A stretch of 64,000 nt of DNA from Notospermus geniculatus (Eukaryota > Nemertea > Pilidiophora > Heteronemertea > Lineidae). Where the stretch lies: the NCBI GenBank assembly GCA_002633025.1, contig NMRB01001638.1, positions 62,001-126,000 of the forward strand. Direction: 5' to 3'. The notes beneath the pieces were generated by a model that saw only the letters and a list, made by a program, of their open reading frames with translations, had not been told where the DNA came from and searched no databases. A program made the position numbers and the translations under genes. Below are positions 39,601-48,310 of this stretch, in pieces. Each line of letters begins with the position of its first letter. Position 1 is the stretch's first letter.

Positions 39601-42600
39601 ATCTTTGTATACACACGTATGTACAGTAGTTCTAAAAACCGCAAGTGTAAAAACCTTGTAAAAACCTAAGTCGGCATCTGTCGTGGCTGTATGGGGTAAA
39701 ATATCATCTAATATGACACAACAGAACCAAATACTCCGACACGTGGCAACATATCACGTTTTTGGCTGATTGCAAAAGTTCAGTAAGGGCCTCCGCCAAG
39801 CAATGAATTCGACAAGGGAGCATTTTCGCGTGCCTCATCGAAGCACGTCAAAAGACGGGTTTGCACTTCAGCCGTGCGATGTCTTCAGACGGTCGTTGAC
39901 GGCGAAGTGACGTCACTGGACGTATACGACGATATACGGGATGCCAAGAGTTCGACTTCCTTGGAGAGAAGAAGCCAGTTATTGGAAAAAAACTGACAAG
40001 CCCGCCACAATTTTTGTCGCCGTCCCCTCATCCTACACTTACCAAAACCCAGTTTTGTAGGAATCCCTGTGATTCACGGGTGACGTCACCAGCTCGTTGT
40101 ACAAACGGCCAAAAGTAGTATCATCAGGAATTTCTGTCTCCATCCCTGATACGTAAAACCTGCTCAGGTTCATTCACAATAAGATGAAACCATAGAATAC
40201 GGGTTTAACCCTCTCTTGTCCATAACTACAACGTGGAAATCGGCACCTCGAAGACTAAACACACCGCCCAAGAACCAAGTTATGCCTGGATGAGTTTCTG
40301 GTGTGTTTCTTGTACCAAATTGCTCATGTTTCATATAATTTACATATAGTGTAAATATTATTACCATTAAACTTTACTTTATCAAACAGGTGATGCACAT
40401 ATGTTGTATACAGTTATACGGGCTCCGCCTGATCATTGGCATACATTTATTCATATGTTACGGCTGCTTATTGCGTTTTAGACGCATAATATTGTCAAAA
40501 AAATACATTGTAATCTCTTATCCAGTCGGGATCGCTGCGGAAGCAACCGTGGCCGAGAAGGTGCTGTTTATGGGCCGACGACGAACACGAACGCGGGAAA
40601 CGCTTTGTTCTTTTCTCGCAACGTTGCTTCCTTCAGCTTTTGCAGGGTTTGGACTTCATAATCGTGCTGTGTGAACAGGGGCCCGATTCACAAAGCACAC
40701 TTACATGTAAGTGTGGTCTTAGTGTACTCTTAACTATTGTGTGGGGATTTATGAACAATAGTTAAGAGTACACTAAGACCATACTTAGCCTAAGTGTGCT
40801 TTGTGAATCAGGCCCCAGGCCCCCAACTGAACGCAGACGCCGAAAAGCTTTGTTCACAAACAACGTTGAAAGAACAAGGGTTTTGCCGCGTTTGCCATAT
40901 AATGCCATCGTGGACAGGCCTGTTTATGCTCTGCGCGATAATGATACCGTACTGAATGGGGATTAAGCAACAGCTTGCTGAGGAAGGGACAACAACGACC
41001 TCTTTCGGTCTGTGCAGGACACAACATTTTGTGACGAAGATAGCGATCTCTTCATCAATATTGCCGATGTTATCGCTGATGCCAGTGATGGTGATCTTTG
41101 ATCAATCAATGCAGTACTATCATGTATTTGTGTCATGGTTTTGGAGATTTGGGCCACAAAATATCAATCAGGTGCGCACAATCAAAAAAAACTTTCCATT
41201 TAAATTTTGGCATCTTGCCTTATACATTAAAGTTGCCCTGGCAGCAGCTGCGCAGTTACATTCAAACTGATGCCACACTGCGCATGCTTGTGGTATATCG
41301 TTCGTGAATAGAAGGAGTCTATAGACTAACCTTTTTGAAGACAATAAGACAATATTACAGGTCAAATCATCACAGAATCCGCATCTATCACTTCCGGTCA
41401 GCTCCGTACAAATACTGTGTCGTCTGCGCGGTGGAATGTAGCGATATTCACTCTGGAATTTGTCGAAAGAGGGCGACTGCAAGGCGGGAGAGAGCGGTGG
41501 GTTGTTGATCGACAAGGGTCGCAGTATTGAGGGTTTTTGAACCTCTTCTTCAGTGTCATCCGGTGGGTCAGGGTCATCAGGGTCACTGTCTTTATCATCG
41601 TCTCCAGGGTCTGCTTGTAACCCTTCCATGAATTCATTATAACTTAGTTTATCATCGTTGTCTTTATCAAGCTGCCAGAGGAGATCATCAATATCTGACT
41701 CGACCCAGCAATGATTGGCACCAAATTCAACCAAGTCAGATTTCTCAATGAAACCACTTTTGTTCACATCACAAGCTTCGAATAACATCTTCAGTTTATC
41801 TTCATCATCCTCCGCCATCTTGCGGAGAAATACCCGGATGTCATCTCGGCTGCTGCTTCCTCTCTTTAACCGCCGTAAGATGGCGCTGGTGTATTTCCTG
41901 CGCGCACTTGTGCTGTGGCGACATTTTAGCCGCCGCAAAGACATCACTGATCAGAACCCTAAAATTTTAGATAAGAAAACAGTTTATAATCCATTTTTAA
42001 CGTTACTTCCATGTGAAGTCTAACAGAAGTCATCAATTCCCGACTCCAGACGCCGAGATATCGGTCATTCCCCAAACATTGCCTTGTCCTGTGGGAAGAT
42101 TCGTCTATGAAATCCAAAAAATACCCAAAATGTGACTTCCGATTTGCTAGTTCGTTGTATTCCAAAGCTTTATGCACGGTATATAGTCCTTCCTTCTTTG
42201 AAACTTGGCACGATTATAACGGATTATTTTTAGATTTGTTCAGCAGAATAAACTCAGTTCCTGTCGTGACTTGGTCAGGTTACGCCGCACCAAACATTCT
42301 GACAGTGTTTCATAACATTTTCACGGCTCGCGTATTACAGTCACTTAAAATGACCCGTTAAATACCTCCCTTACCCTAATATGAAAACAGATATAATTAT
42401 CTGGTATGAAAAGACGGTTATGTCCGTGTCTTTATATTGGAATTTAACTTAAATATAAAAGTATTTCCGTCGGCAGCCGAACTCCTGTGGAAGAGATATT
42501 CCTTTTCCTGAATTCGCTGATGTGGATCACGATTTCGCAACGTTTCTTACGTCTTGAGACTTTGGTTTGATTTCAGCTGGTCAACTCAACGGAAATGACG

Positions 42601-45600
42601 TCAGGAACAGCAATAACATCAATTTGAAGATGACTACAGCTTAGAACCATCGAGAAAATCATGAGGATGTTCTGAATTGCAGAGTAAATAACACAGCCGG
42701 TGACAATAAGGAGCAATATCAACCTTGTTTTGCCAGTTCATGTATTTTTAGCTGGTTTTATCAGTTTGTTCGGCGACATAATATTACATTTGACCTGAGT
42801 CAGGCCATGTGAATGGTCACATATGTTGCACCTGGAATTTCCCTACCAATCGAAAAAGGTCTGAATATTTCTTCAGCGTTCCTGAGGGTTACGTTCCTGG
42901 CCGTCTTTCCCTCCTCTAACTGCAGTTTACTTTGTCCAGAGATGTCTCAGAAAGCCAAGCGTGCTGTCCGTATCGTATACAGTATCGCCAATGTCACATT
43001 AGTCTCGCGCCGCTCCTTCGTACTCCTCCTCTAGAATGATTCAATTGAATGGTAACTCCACAGCGTAAGACTTGTTCCTTGAGACATCTTGACGTACGGA
43101 GGCCCAGAAGGCTCATTTGAATCTATATTCCCACCATATTCACAGATATCGTCGGTATCAGACGGTTAAAAACTAAGAACGGTCAAACAGCACTGTTTAT
43201 ATCCAGGGTCGAATCAGGCACAAAGTTTTGAAGCTTCCGGTGCGAAAACTCCGAAGTTGAGGATGATTTCGATGTAAAGTCACATTTCACCACGTCGGCT
43301 TCCCGCAACATCAGGTTGTAAACTCGATCCAATTCTTTTCATAGGCCTTTACACACAGACCACGACCGTTCGATCAGGCCTTTCCCTCTCGCAACACAAC
43401 ATTGCCAATGTGAATAATAGGTATCGATCCCCCATCACAGGTTTCGCAGATGGCACTATCAGAACAAGGGCCTGCACAAATTAGAGGCCTAGGCACACGC
43501 ACCTCTCAACAACGAATCCTCATCTATCTAATTGGTAACTTTCAAACAGGGAGCAGGGTGCTTGTATTTTGGAGATGCACTAAAGTTACCTTGACGTCAA
43601 ACCGACCTTAGCCCTATCCAGGCTTCTTTCCCTGTAATACTGATTTCAATATCTTGAAACAGATGTTCTTTTGTTTTGCCTCCCCCTTTTGTGTTCGATT
43701 GTTTGCAGATTCATTATGCTAGCACCGTAAGACAGATTTTACGCACAGTATATCATCCTGTCTAAAGTTGTAAAGACTTTCATTGAGTTTATCTCCTCAG
43801 CTATTGTGCTAGGCCTAAAGGCGCTCCCCCACGTGAGATGGACTCTCAGTTGCAATGCGCCGTTGTTGATTTCCATCCGACTTATGCTGAATCCATGACA
43901 CAAGTGATTTCCCATAGTTTTCTACGGTTGCGTTGCCCATAGAGAGCCAACTTGCTTGAGAAAACTCCCATGTCGAGCGCCCCTGCACGAATTTGCTGTC
44001 GCATTGGACGTCCCTTGTATTCAGCGCCCCTTTGGGTGACAGTGTTTAATCTGATGCAGTTCAATTTCGTCGAATCTATTTGACAGACAGCCCAAGCAGA
44101 CAAAATGGAGGATGCCGATATTCTGGAGGAAGGTTTACAGGGACCTGGTGTCGCCACCTGGCGCTTTCAGGAAGAAGTAACATCATTCGAGAGCCTCGCG
44201 TTCAATCCTGACCGTGCCAGCTGTTCACATGATGACTCACGTACACGAACTGCGATGTATTGCTGGCCCTTCACAGCAATCCATGTAGGCCTACGCAAAA
44301 TGAAACAATAAGCTCTATGGTAACAATATCGATTTCCTTCGTCCATTATGTTGAATTTCCCAGTGGCCACAGTGAAAAAAGCAGTGCTTGATTACTATTG
44401 GGTGTTGATAGAATGGAGTGAGAGAATGAGATACTCTGATTGGACGACAATAAACCGGATGTTTGACTGTGATTGGACGACAACAAACCGGAAGTTTAAC
44501 TTGCAGTACTCGTTTTTTCACTCTTTTCTATCAAAGACTCTGATTGGACGACAACAGTCCACAAGTTAAATTGTTGGTTTGCCGTCGTCCAATCACAATC
44601 TCTTATTCTCTCACTCTTTTCTATCAAAGACTGTGATTGGACGAAAACAAATCGCAAGTTTAACGTGCGGTTTGCCGTCGTCCAATCACAGTCTCTCATT
44701 CTCTCACTCCTGATATGATGGCGAGTTCCATCCAAAACTTGTAACGTTCTACAAACCACTTTTCAGTAAGATTTCTTTAAAATTGGCAGATCAATCACAT
44801 TAGATTTGAAATATTGATCTGGGCATTGTTAAATTTACACCATGTCATAAATAAAGACAGCTGGTTGGACATGACCCGATCGGGTGAATAAGTGTAAATT
44901 GTAAATTTCATTCCAAAATGGCGTCGTATTGTCCGCACGTAATTGAACCGTCGACAGCTGAAACCATTTGTCTTGGGCAATTTCGGCAATGTATTCCAAA
45001 GTATGGTGTTTGACATGATTTTTTCTGAAGTCAACTGCTTTACATACTGAAAATTAGAATATGGTTCTTTGGGTAGTGGTCGTTTCGGCCCAAATAGAGT
45101 TACTGGGTTGTCTTTGGCGGCGCCATGACTCAGCATCACCACAATGTTAGGGACAAGAGGTATGAAAACCGTATCCTGGTAATCAGCTGCCAGCGTAACC
45201 TCTCAACCACCCACCATCCCACTCACAAAAAAGCCATTTTCATTCATTTCATTCTCGGTATTGGTTTCCATCAGATCATTCTGAGTGCTGTTGACATCCT
45301 TCGCCAGGTGTTTCAGGATTCTCTCAATATGCGGCATCAATCGGATCACGTCAATAGGAACATCCGCGGCTTTCCAGTTGATTTTCCCTGATTCTACATC
45401 GACATTGCCAGTTTCTTAAAGATTGCCGTAAAACTTGCCCAATCCTATCCCCAGAAGGTTTATGGTAACTAGATTAGTTCCAAACCTTACCGGTAGGATT
45501 AAATACTGAGATTGGTAGCGCCTGTTGTTTCCAACGCGCTGATTGGTCAACAATACAGCAATCATATTCAGCGCGCTTTTCATTGGCTGCTTTTCGGGCG

Positions 45601-47088
45601 ATCACAGGACAATGGCAGACTACAGTGCTACCGTTCTGCAGGGAAATGACATTAGATTTCGTAATAACTGTCTTAGGTTTGACTAGACTGTGGGTATTGG
45701 ATTGGAGTTGTAATCAGACAAATTATGAGTTGACCAGTGACGACATCTTTGGACACAGTGAAAAGAAAGTGTGGAATTTTACGCTCTGCTCTCAGTTCCC
45801 TCTATTGAAAGGTGTGATACCACGATGGCGCCTGTCGCAGTTACTCCCAGCTCTTGACGTCGAGTGATAGGCCTACACCCCATCTTGATAACGGTGTGAA
45901 AATAACACCCGCGTGTTATAGTGCATATGATTCCATGTGGAAGCAGACGCATTCTGGCCCAAACATGAAGTCAAGTGAATGTAGAATTAAGTTTGGCTCG
46001 ACGCTCTGCACTGATTGGCCGGCAACAGATTTTTTGAACAGAAAAATGATACATTTTCTCCGAAAGAGTCAATATTTTAGTCCGCACCAACACGATTTGA
46101 ACACGTTTCGACAGATGTTACCGATTCCTGGATATTAAAACCAACTCGTATCTATAATTTGATTTTTCCTGATAACTGTTGATTAATGTCATCATGAACT
46201 GGCACAGGAAGATAACGTCTCTGTTATGAAAAAAACACAGTGATGTCTATCAAAACGTTCAACGTGCTGACGAAGGCAATTGCCCGTTTATCTGCTGTGG
46301 AATGCCTGAAAAACGCAAACTCCAAAGCAGTCTTTTGAGGCGCTCCACCTCGACTTTCTCCACTCAAACGACAGCGATATTGGCGGTCAAACAACAACAA
46401 CGGAGGAAACGTCAACCTCGACCTAGGTAGTGAAAATAAACAGAGAGGTATAGAGGTTCTTCACGTGACATCACATTACCATGACGATGCGATGCCGCCA
46501 TATATTATTGGCCGTCAAAATATCAAGCGACGTCACCGCAACACAGCGTCAACATGGTCAACACACAGATCGTGACGTCACAATGTCGTGACGTGACAGT
46601 TTCGACGTCGTCGCCGGCCATTTGACGGCCAACATGGCCGATTCTTTGCAGTCACGTGACCATTGTGATGTCAGTGAAGAACCTCATACCGTAGATTATA
46701 AAACCAATACTCACCAAGTCAACTGCGCGAGGCCATCCTTCAACCCACCGAGCGCCTCCTCGATAGGGTCTGGTTTGTCAATATCCAGAGAGTCTCGACT
46801 TCCACCAAAATGTTTGAGGGATCCATTGCTCTGAGTGGAGAGCCTCCGCCGTTTTCGTCCAATGTTTAATAAAGTCTGACTGATACTTTTGAAACCTTCT
46901 GAAAACTCTGCAACGGATATCCTGCCGTCGCCATCTTTGTCCAGTTCTTTGAATACAGAGGCCAGCTCCTCGGCGTCGAGTTCGGTACAGATCTCGGCCA
47001 GTTCTCGTTCATCAATGTACCCCGACCCATCAAGGTCACAAGTCCGGAATAACTGGCCGATGTATTTGTCTTCTTTTGTGCTCGCCAT
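9589..47088 (-). CDS. RASEF: RASEF/Rab45-type EF-hand, coiled-coil, Rab GTPase, about 2661 aa
   Basis: RASEF-class proteins are large Rab GTPases that combine Ca2+-binding EF-hands, a self-associating coiled coil and a C-terminal prenylated Rab domain, and they act in membrane traffic. Exons in transcript order are 47088-46715 (or alternatively 41818-41331), 38175-38029, 36565-36379, 35711-35518, 35196-35128, 33447-33354, about 26005-20100, 15861-15728, 14380-14148, 13751-13525, 13383-13269, 11339-11220, 11078-11002 and 9697-9589. Everything except the giant exon's exact ends is fixed by splice sites and phase. Coding blocks upstream of the giant exon sum to 355 codons. The [29 protein letters not shown] and GTPase segments match vertebrate RASEF in order. 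Relative to the vertebrate protein (around 740 residues), the extra length is almost all in one exon. CRACR2A and Rab44 share this architecture, but the linker matches favour RASEF. Confidence 0.88.
9865..10040. mobile_element. Hairpin element 1 in the last RASEF intron
   Basis: The left arm TGCGCACTTCCGCCGAAATC and its complement at the right end are continued by CACAACCTCGATCTGAAAC pairs, giving arms of about 43 bases around a 90-base centre. It is a typical MITE shape. Confidence 0.75.
10048..10749. mobile_element. Inverted-repeat element 2, 0.7 kb
   Basis: The ends GGGGCCATATGCATAAA and TTTATGCATATGGCCCC are complementary. CTTAAGTATG-type words pair further in. No coding frame is present. 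Confidence 0.7.
10746..10882. mobile_element. Hairpin MITE 3 (GATTCACAAAGCACACTT)
   Basis: An almost fully palindromic 137-base element overlaps or abuts the end of element 2. A second copy in opposite orientation is at 40678-40816. Confidence 0.8.
11002..11078 (-). CDS. RASEF: RASEF Rab exon 4 (TSAK motif)
   Basis: This exon codes [20 protein letters not shown], containing the SAK motif of the G5 box and the RASEF-like KDGSNI sequence. The acceptor is TTCTTTCAG and the donor GCAAG|GTAAGG, phase 2. Confidence 0.93.
11220..11339 (-). CDS. RASEF: RASEF Rab exon 3 (NKTD motif)
   Basis: This exon codes [20 protein letters not shown] with the NKxD guanine-recognition motif. The acceptor is GTCTTGCAG and the donor GCGAAG|GTAAGA. 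Phase 0 at both ends, 40 codons. Confidence 0.95.
12826..13268 (-). other. RASEF intron, no gene seen
   Basis: Open frames on the minus strand reach 118 residues in 12826-13182, but they show no family similarity, are not flanked by consistent splice sites and lie inside the intron between Rab exons 2 and 3. The rest of that intron (11340-13268) likewise shows nothing I recognise. Confidence 0.4.
13269..13383 (-). CDS. RASEF: RASEF Rab exon 2
   Basis: This exon codes [20 protein letters not shown] and [15 protein letters not shown], the helix 2 to helix 3 region of Rab proteins. The acceptor is CATTTCAG and the donor GTTGAG|GTAAGT, ending in phase 0. Confidence 0.95.
13525..13751 (-). CDS. 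RASEF: RASEF Rab exon 1 (P-loop, switches)
   Basis: This exon codes the start of the GTPase domain: [20 protein letters not shown] (P-loop GDAAVGKS), TLGVDF (switch I Thr) and [11 protein letters not shown] (switch II with the catalytic Gln kept). It is entered through TCTCAACAG and ends in phase 2 at GAAAG|GTAGGC. A 24-base duplication (about 13480-13527) overlaps the donor side. Confidence 0.95.
14148..14380 (-). CDS. RASEF: RASEF linker exon before the Rab domain
   Basis: This exon codes [18 protein letters not shown], parallel to vertebrate NEYDSEVEYKHQRGFQRS. An Arg/Ser-rich stretch follows, and the exon ends with RRQLPAIPK. The acceptor is GCTTGTGGTAG after a pyrimidine tract, and the donor is CCAAAG|GTTCGT (phase 0). 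A single N lies at 14413 in the preceding intron. Confidence 0.87.
15728..15861 (-). CDS. RASEF: RASEF linker exon (SLAICDP block)
   Basis: This exon codes [21 protein letters not shown] and KESLPEDF, matching the vertebrate DCDSLALCDP and DSLPESCF segments. The acceptor is CTATTGCAG (needs phase 2) and the donor TTTCG|GTGAGT (phase 1). Confidence 0.88.
16569..16601. repeat. GT microsatellite
   Basis: Alternating GT with a few C interruptions, about 33 bases, inside the intron after the giant exon. Confidence 0.85.
16890..18809. repeat. 0.9 kb direct duplication
   Basis: 16890-17811 and 17907-18809 are near-identical in the same orientation, with short indels. The first copy stops exactly at a single N (17812). 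The 95 bases between contain the palindrome CACAGCATGCTGTG twice. The block may be a tandem duplication or two haplotypes joined by the assembler. The 117-residue plus-strand frame occurs in both copies but resembles no known family. Confidence 0.85.
18767..18921. mobile_element. Small inverted-repeat element
   Basis: GAGAGTTTTCTCG plus GTTGGCTCTC pair with GAGAGCCAAC and CGAGAAAACTCTC at the other end. A single related end is found at 43933-43966, which supports a dispersed family. Confidence 0.6.
19010..19091. other. Near-perfect 37-bp hairpin
   Basis: Arms at 19010-19046 and 19055-19091 match at 36 of 37 positions around an 8-base loop. It could be a MITE core, a structured RNA or a cruciform. 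Confidence 0.85.
20100..26005 (-). CDS. RASEF: RASEF giant disordered exon, about 1968 codons
   Basis: An uninterrupted frame of about 5.9 kb codes a Ser, Gly, Arg, Gln and Pro-rich low-complexity polypeptide with many YSPR/SPRR motifs. It has no membrane span and no folded domain that I recognise. Near its C-terminal third (20917-21226), alternating units of about 20 residues repeat around [12 protein letters not shown] and NTNVTSSY. Two RxLPxIP motifs occur (near 23600 and 22385). The upstream exon ends in phase 0, which fits acceptors at 26005 or 25996 (26050 is also possible); an in-frame stop lies just above. At the 3' side, the better-looking donor (AAG|GTAGGC, 20120) is phase 0, while the next exon needs phase 2, which the weaker donor GAT|GTAACT at 20100 supplies. 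The exon sits exactly where vertebrate RASEF has a short Ser-rich linker. It could also be an alternative exon or have its own start at 25984. Confidence 0.82.
20917..21226 (-). repeat. Alternating 20-residue coding repeats in the giant exon
   Basis: Five units alternate between a TYMHSSY type and a shorter SSY type, each joined by YG/YT/YA plus NTNTN stretches. This makes a two-unit higher-order repeat of about 123 bases present 2.5 times. Asn-x-Thr patterns are frequent, but the protein is predicted cytosolic, so they are probably not glycosylated. Confidence 0.8.
30932..31079. repeat. About 77-bp tandem repeat, two copies
   Basis: The word GAGAAACGGTCCTTTTT followed by CCTTGACCTTGACCTCTA-type sequence occurs twice in tandem with small differences. 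Confidence 0.75.
31418..31687. repeat. 132-bp tandem duplication
   Basis: Two units begin ACATGGTAGCAGAGCG at 31418 and 31550 and end CTTCGGAGATGGAACGT. The last 55 bases are almost identical and the middle is diverged. Confidence 0.85.
32432..32591. mobile_element. Non-autonomous element, copy 1 (GGATCC-type ends)
   Basis: It shares the internal words ATCGACCGTGAAA and GATTTCAATGTTTCTAGCAC with a copy at 62961-63138. The ends resemble the CAGGGGCGGATCCA termini seen in hAT-like MITEs of many animals; assignment to hAT is an inference. Confidence 0.65.
33354..33447 (-). CDS. RASEF: RASEF exon: end of coiled coil
   Basis: This exon codes [20 protein letters not shown] and then NFKRSKSTE, matching vertebrate [20 protein letters not shown]. 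The acceptor is TTTTCTTCAG and the donor ACGGAG|GTAGGC, ending in phase 0. The 7.3 kb intron that follows leads to the giant exon. Confidence 0.9.
33509..33644. mobile_element. Hairpin MITE (GGGCCCAGTTGCACAAAG)
   Basis: The left end GGGCCCAGTTGCACAAAGAA pairs with TTCTTTGTGAAACTGGACCC. CTTAAGTCTAAG pairs further in. It lies just upstream of a RASEF coiled-coil exon. Its terminal layout resembles the elements at 10746 and 40678. Confidence 0.75.
34181..34652. mobile_element. MITE (TTATGCCCGGTTGTTCAG ends), copy 1
   Basis: Terminal inverted repeats of about 18 bases are present, with internal GGCTTAAGCC palindromes. A nearly identical copy begins at 50597 and breaks off at the single N at 51009. 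No transposase frame is present. Confidence 0.8.
35128..35196 (-). CDS. RASEF: RASEF exon: 69-nt coiled-coil exon
   Basis: This is a small exon. It codes [20 protein letters not shown], parallel to the vertebrate [20 protein letters not shown]. The acceptor is CCTTCCAG and the donor TTACA|GTAAGT, both phase 2. It was found by homology and phase because it is too short to stand out as an open frame. Confidence 0.88.
35518..35711 (-). CDS. RASEF: RASEF exon: coiled coil, third segment
   Basis: This exon codes [20 protein letters not shown] and [18 protein letters not shown], corresponding to the vertebrate LQSELDALKSDYADQ block. The acceptor is CTCTTCCAG and the donor AAAAA|GTGAGT (phase 2). 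A perfect 18-base palindrome lies 60 bases upstream in the intron. Confidence 0.9.
35771..35807. other. Perfect 18-bp palindrome
   Basis: Arms at 35771-35788 and 35790-35807 are exact complements around one base. It sits about 60 bases upstream (on the minus strand) of the exon ending at 35711, close to where a branch point would be. Confidence 0.9.
36379..36565 (-). CDS. RASEF: RASEF exon: central coiled coil
   Basis: This exon codes 62 residues, mostly Glu, Lys, Arg, Gln and Leu, with continuous heptad character ([20 protein letters not shown] onward). This is typical of the dimerising coiled coil of the family. The acceptor is TTCTTTCAG and the donor CAACAG|GTATGG, ending in phase 0. Confidence 0.9.
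37981..38040 (-). repeat. Duplicated splice-donor segment
   Basis: A unit of about 32 bases containing GTCATACAA(AA)GGTAAGGGG is present twice in tandem, so two donor-like sites follow each other. Use of the distal one would bring in a stop codon (AGGTAA), so the proximal one at 38028 must be the coding donor. Confidence 0.75.
38029..38175 (-). CDS. RASEF: RASEF exon: start of coiled-coil region
   Basis: This exon codes [19 protein letters not shown] and [20 protein letters not shown], which match the vertebrate EEQVSTLYQNI and VIKNFIREIRLQ blocks. The acceptor is CGTTTTAG and the donor AAAAG|GTAAGG. Both ends are phase 2. Confidence 0.9.
39015..39158. mobile_element. Hairpin MITE (TAGGGAGGTTGAGATCA)
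   Basis: Long arms of about 43 bases, including GATAAGTC and ACGGATCCTTATA, pair almost fully around a 60-base centre. It is related by its end to 7954-8108. Confidence 0.85.
40678..40816. mobile_element. Hairpin MITE, second copy of the 10746 element
   Basis: It matches 10746-10882 closely in reverse orientation, including the unpaired centre (TGTGTGGGGATTTATGAACA). Two copies in introns of one gene suggest recent spread. Confidence 0.85.
41331..41818 (-). CDS. RASEF: RASEF first exon B: alternative EF-hand pair
   Basis: This exon starts MAEDDEDK in a good context (CAAGATGG). It codes loops [12 protein letters not shown] (17-28, Asp instead of Glu at position 12) and [12 protein letters not shown] (51-62), then a strongly acidic Asp/Pro linker and a Ser/Pro-rich segment. 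It ends in phase 2 at AAAAG|GTTAGT, the same phase as exon A, so both can join 38175. It looks like a duplicated first exon used from a second promoter. It could instead be an internal exon giving four EF-hands, but the only phase-compatible acceptor upstream lacks a pyrimidine tract. An upstream in-frame ATG at 41944 would add a very basic N terminus. Confidence 0.75.
41948..46714 (-). other. RASEF first intron between alternative first exons
   Basis: This stretch separates first exons A and B. Apart from the CCAAT-rich element at 44415-44710 and the solo element end at 43933-43966, no gene was recognised. 46440-46650, just below exon A, is rich in ACGTCA, CACGTG and GCCAT words. Confidence 0.5.
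44415..44710. mobile_element. Inverted-repeat element with multiple ATTGG (CCAAT) boxes
   Basis: The left end GGAGTGAGAGAATGAGA and right end TCTCATTCTCTCACTCC are complementary. Inside, the word TGATTGGACGA or its complement occurs six times in both orientations, so the element carries a cluster of CCAAT boxes, the NF-Y site. Confidence 0.75.
46715..47088 (-). CDS. RASEF: RASEF first exon A: EF-hand pair
   Basis: This exon starts MASTKEDK and carries two canonical EF-hand loops, [12 protein letters not shown] (residues 18-29) and [12 protein letters not shown] (50-61), each with acidic positions 1 and 3 and Glu at 12. A basic stretch GRKRRR and an acidic linker follow. It ends in phase 2 at ACTTG|GTGAGT and joins 38175 in frame. 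A second in-frame ATG at 47131-47133 would add 15 residues. I prefer 47088 because it aligns with exon B and with the family start. Confidence 0.88.
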
Positions 47089-47507
47089 TTGTGCGGTGAA
47101 ATTCGAGAACAGGTTCAAAAAATAATCACCCATCCAACAATCTACAAGAATGTCGTTGTAAGTTTCTTTCTACTCCCGTATTGGATGAAATCTACTGAAT
47201 GTACACTAACTGGCGAAAATATCTTGGGTCTGGTAAATCTGTGTCCAGTTTCACCACATCTTTACCGCAATATACGTATTTCCCAAATCTTACTTTTACC
47301 AATTGCTGCCTATTACGCAACAATGCGACTACGCGTTTCTGTAGCCGTTGTAACTACATGATACGCTCTAGAATTCACTCGAATGATTCAGAATATTCCT
47401 TTCTTCAAAATCCAGCTGCTTCTTCTTCGATTTATGACTGTCTCTTCTGAAAAACAGAGTGAAAACACTGAACATGTGAAATCCCTTGAACGGCTGGCTC
47501 TCCGTCG

Positions 47508-47527
47508 TGACGTCAGAGATGACGTCA
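47508..47527. promoter_or_regulatory. Paired CRE palindromes upstream of RASEF exon A
   Basis: Two TGACGTCA octamers with a 4-base spacer lie about 400 bases upstream of the exon A start codons, where a promoter would be expected. No TATA box was recognised. The octamer is frequent in the whole window, so this is suggestive only. Confidence 0.35.
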
Positions 47528-48194
47528 TCAATAATCTTCAGTATTTTCGTTTTCTTCAATGATTTGTTATAACGAGGCCTGTCTTAACAGAGGCCGAGAC
47601 CCCCCCCCCCCAAGATACAACTGTGGACGGGAACCACGCGAGAAATAACCAGTCCAATCAACCAGGAAGTCGTTGTTAGTTCCCAATTAAGGTCTAGTGT
47701 ATTGTTCTTCTACCTTTATCAACATTTCTGCGCCAAGTATAAAATGTTTGTGTGAGTAAACAGCAAGAAGACACCAAACATTCCTTGACCCGGGAATAGA
47801 GCACACCGCCGGAGGACATTCACGAAACATAGGCCTATTTGCAATGTAACTGATGACGTCATTGAAAGATGATATTTACTATTTCAAGAATGTCAAACGG
47901 ACCAAAGTTGGTTCTCTTCTTTTCCACACTAAGAACTTGTCTGTTTACCACCGAGAGATTACCGATCACAATTGAAAGGAACGCGGGCGATATTAAAATT
48001 GAGGAAATAAAGGAGCAGGAGTGCGCTTGCGCGTCGCTGCCTCACGTCATCAACGAGTACGCGAAGTACGGGCCTACCTCAACGCACCCCATTCCCAAAG
48101 AGGTCAGCGACCTCACGAATGGTTTGACCCTCTACAGAAATTCACGAAAGCAATGTGTAAGTGGCCTGGATGGGACCATTGGCCAAGCGGTAAT

Positions 48195-48310
48195 AGACTC
48201 TGAACGCACTGAGCGGAAATAGACTCTGAACGCACTGAGCGGGACTCTGAACTCACTGAGCGGAAATAGACTCACTGAGCGGGACTCTGAACGCACTGAG
48301 CGGAAATACT
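48195..48310. repeat. Minisatellite (GACTCTGAACGCACTGAGCG)
   Basis: Five to six copies of a 20-26-base unit based on CTGAACGCACTGAGCGG are arranged in tandem with a variable AAATA spacer. Confidence 0.85.

Noticed and set aside
41819-41944. A start for RASEF exon B at the upstream ATG (41944) giving a very basic N terminus.
   Set aside because: The homologous start of exon A and the better context at 41818 favour the shorter form, although the longer one stays open.
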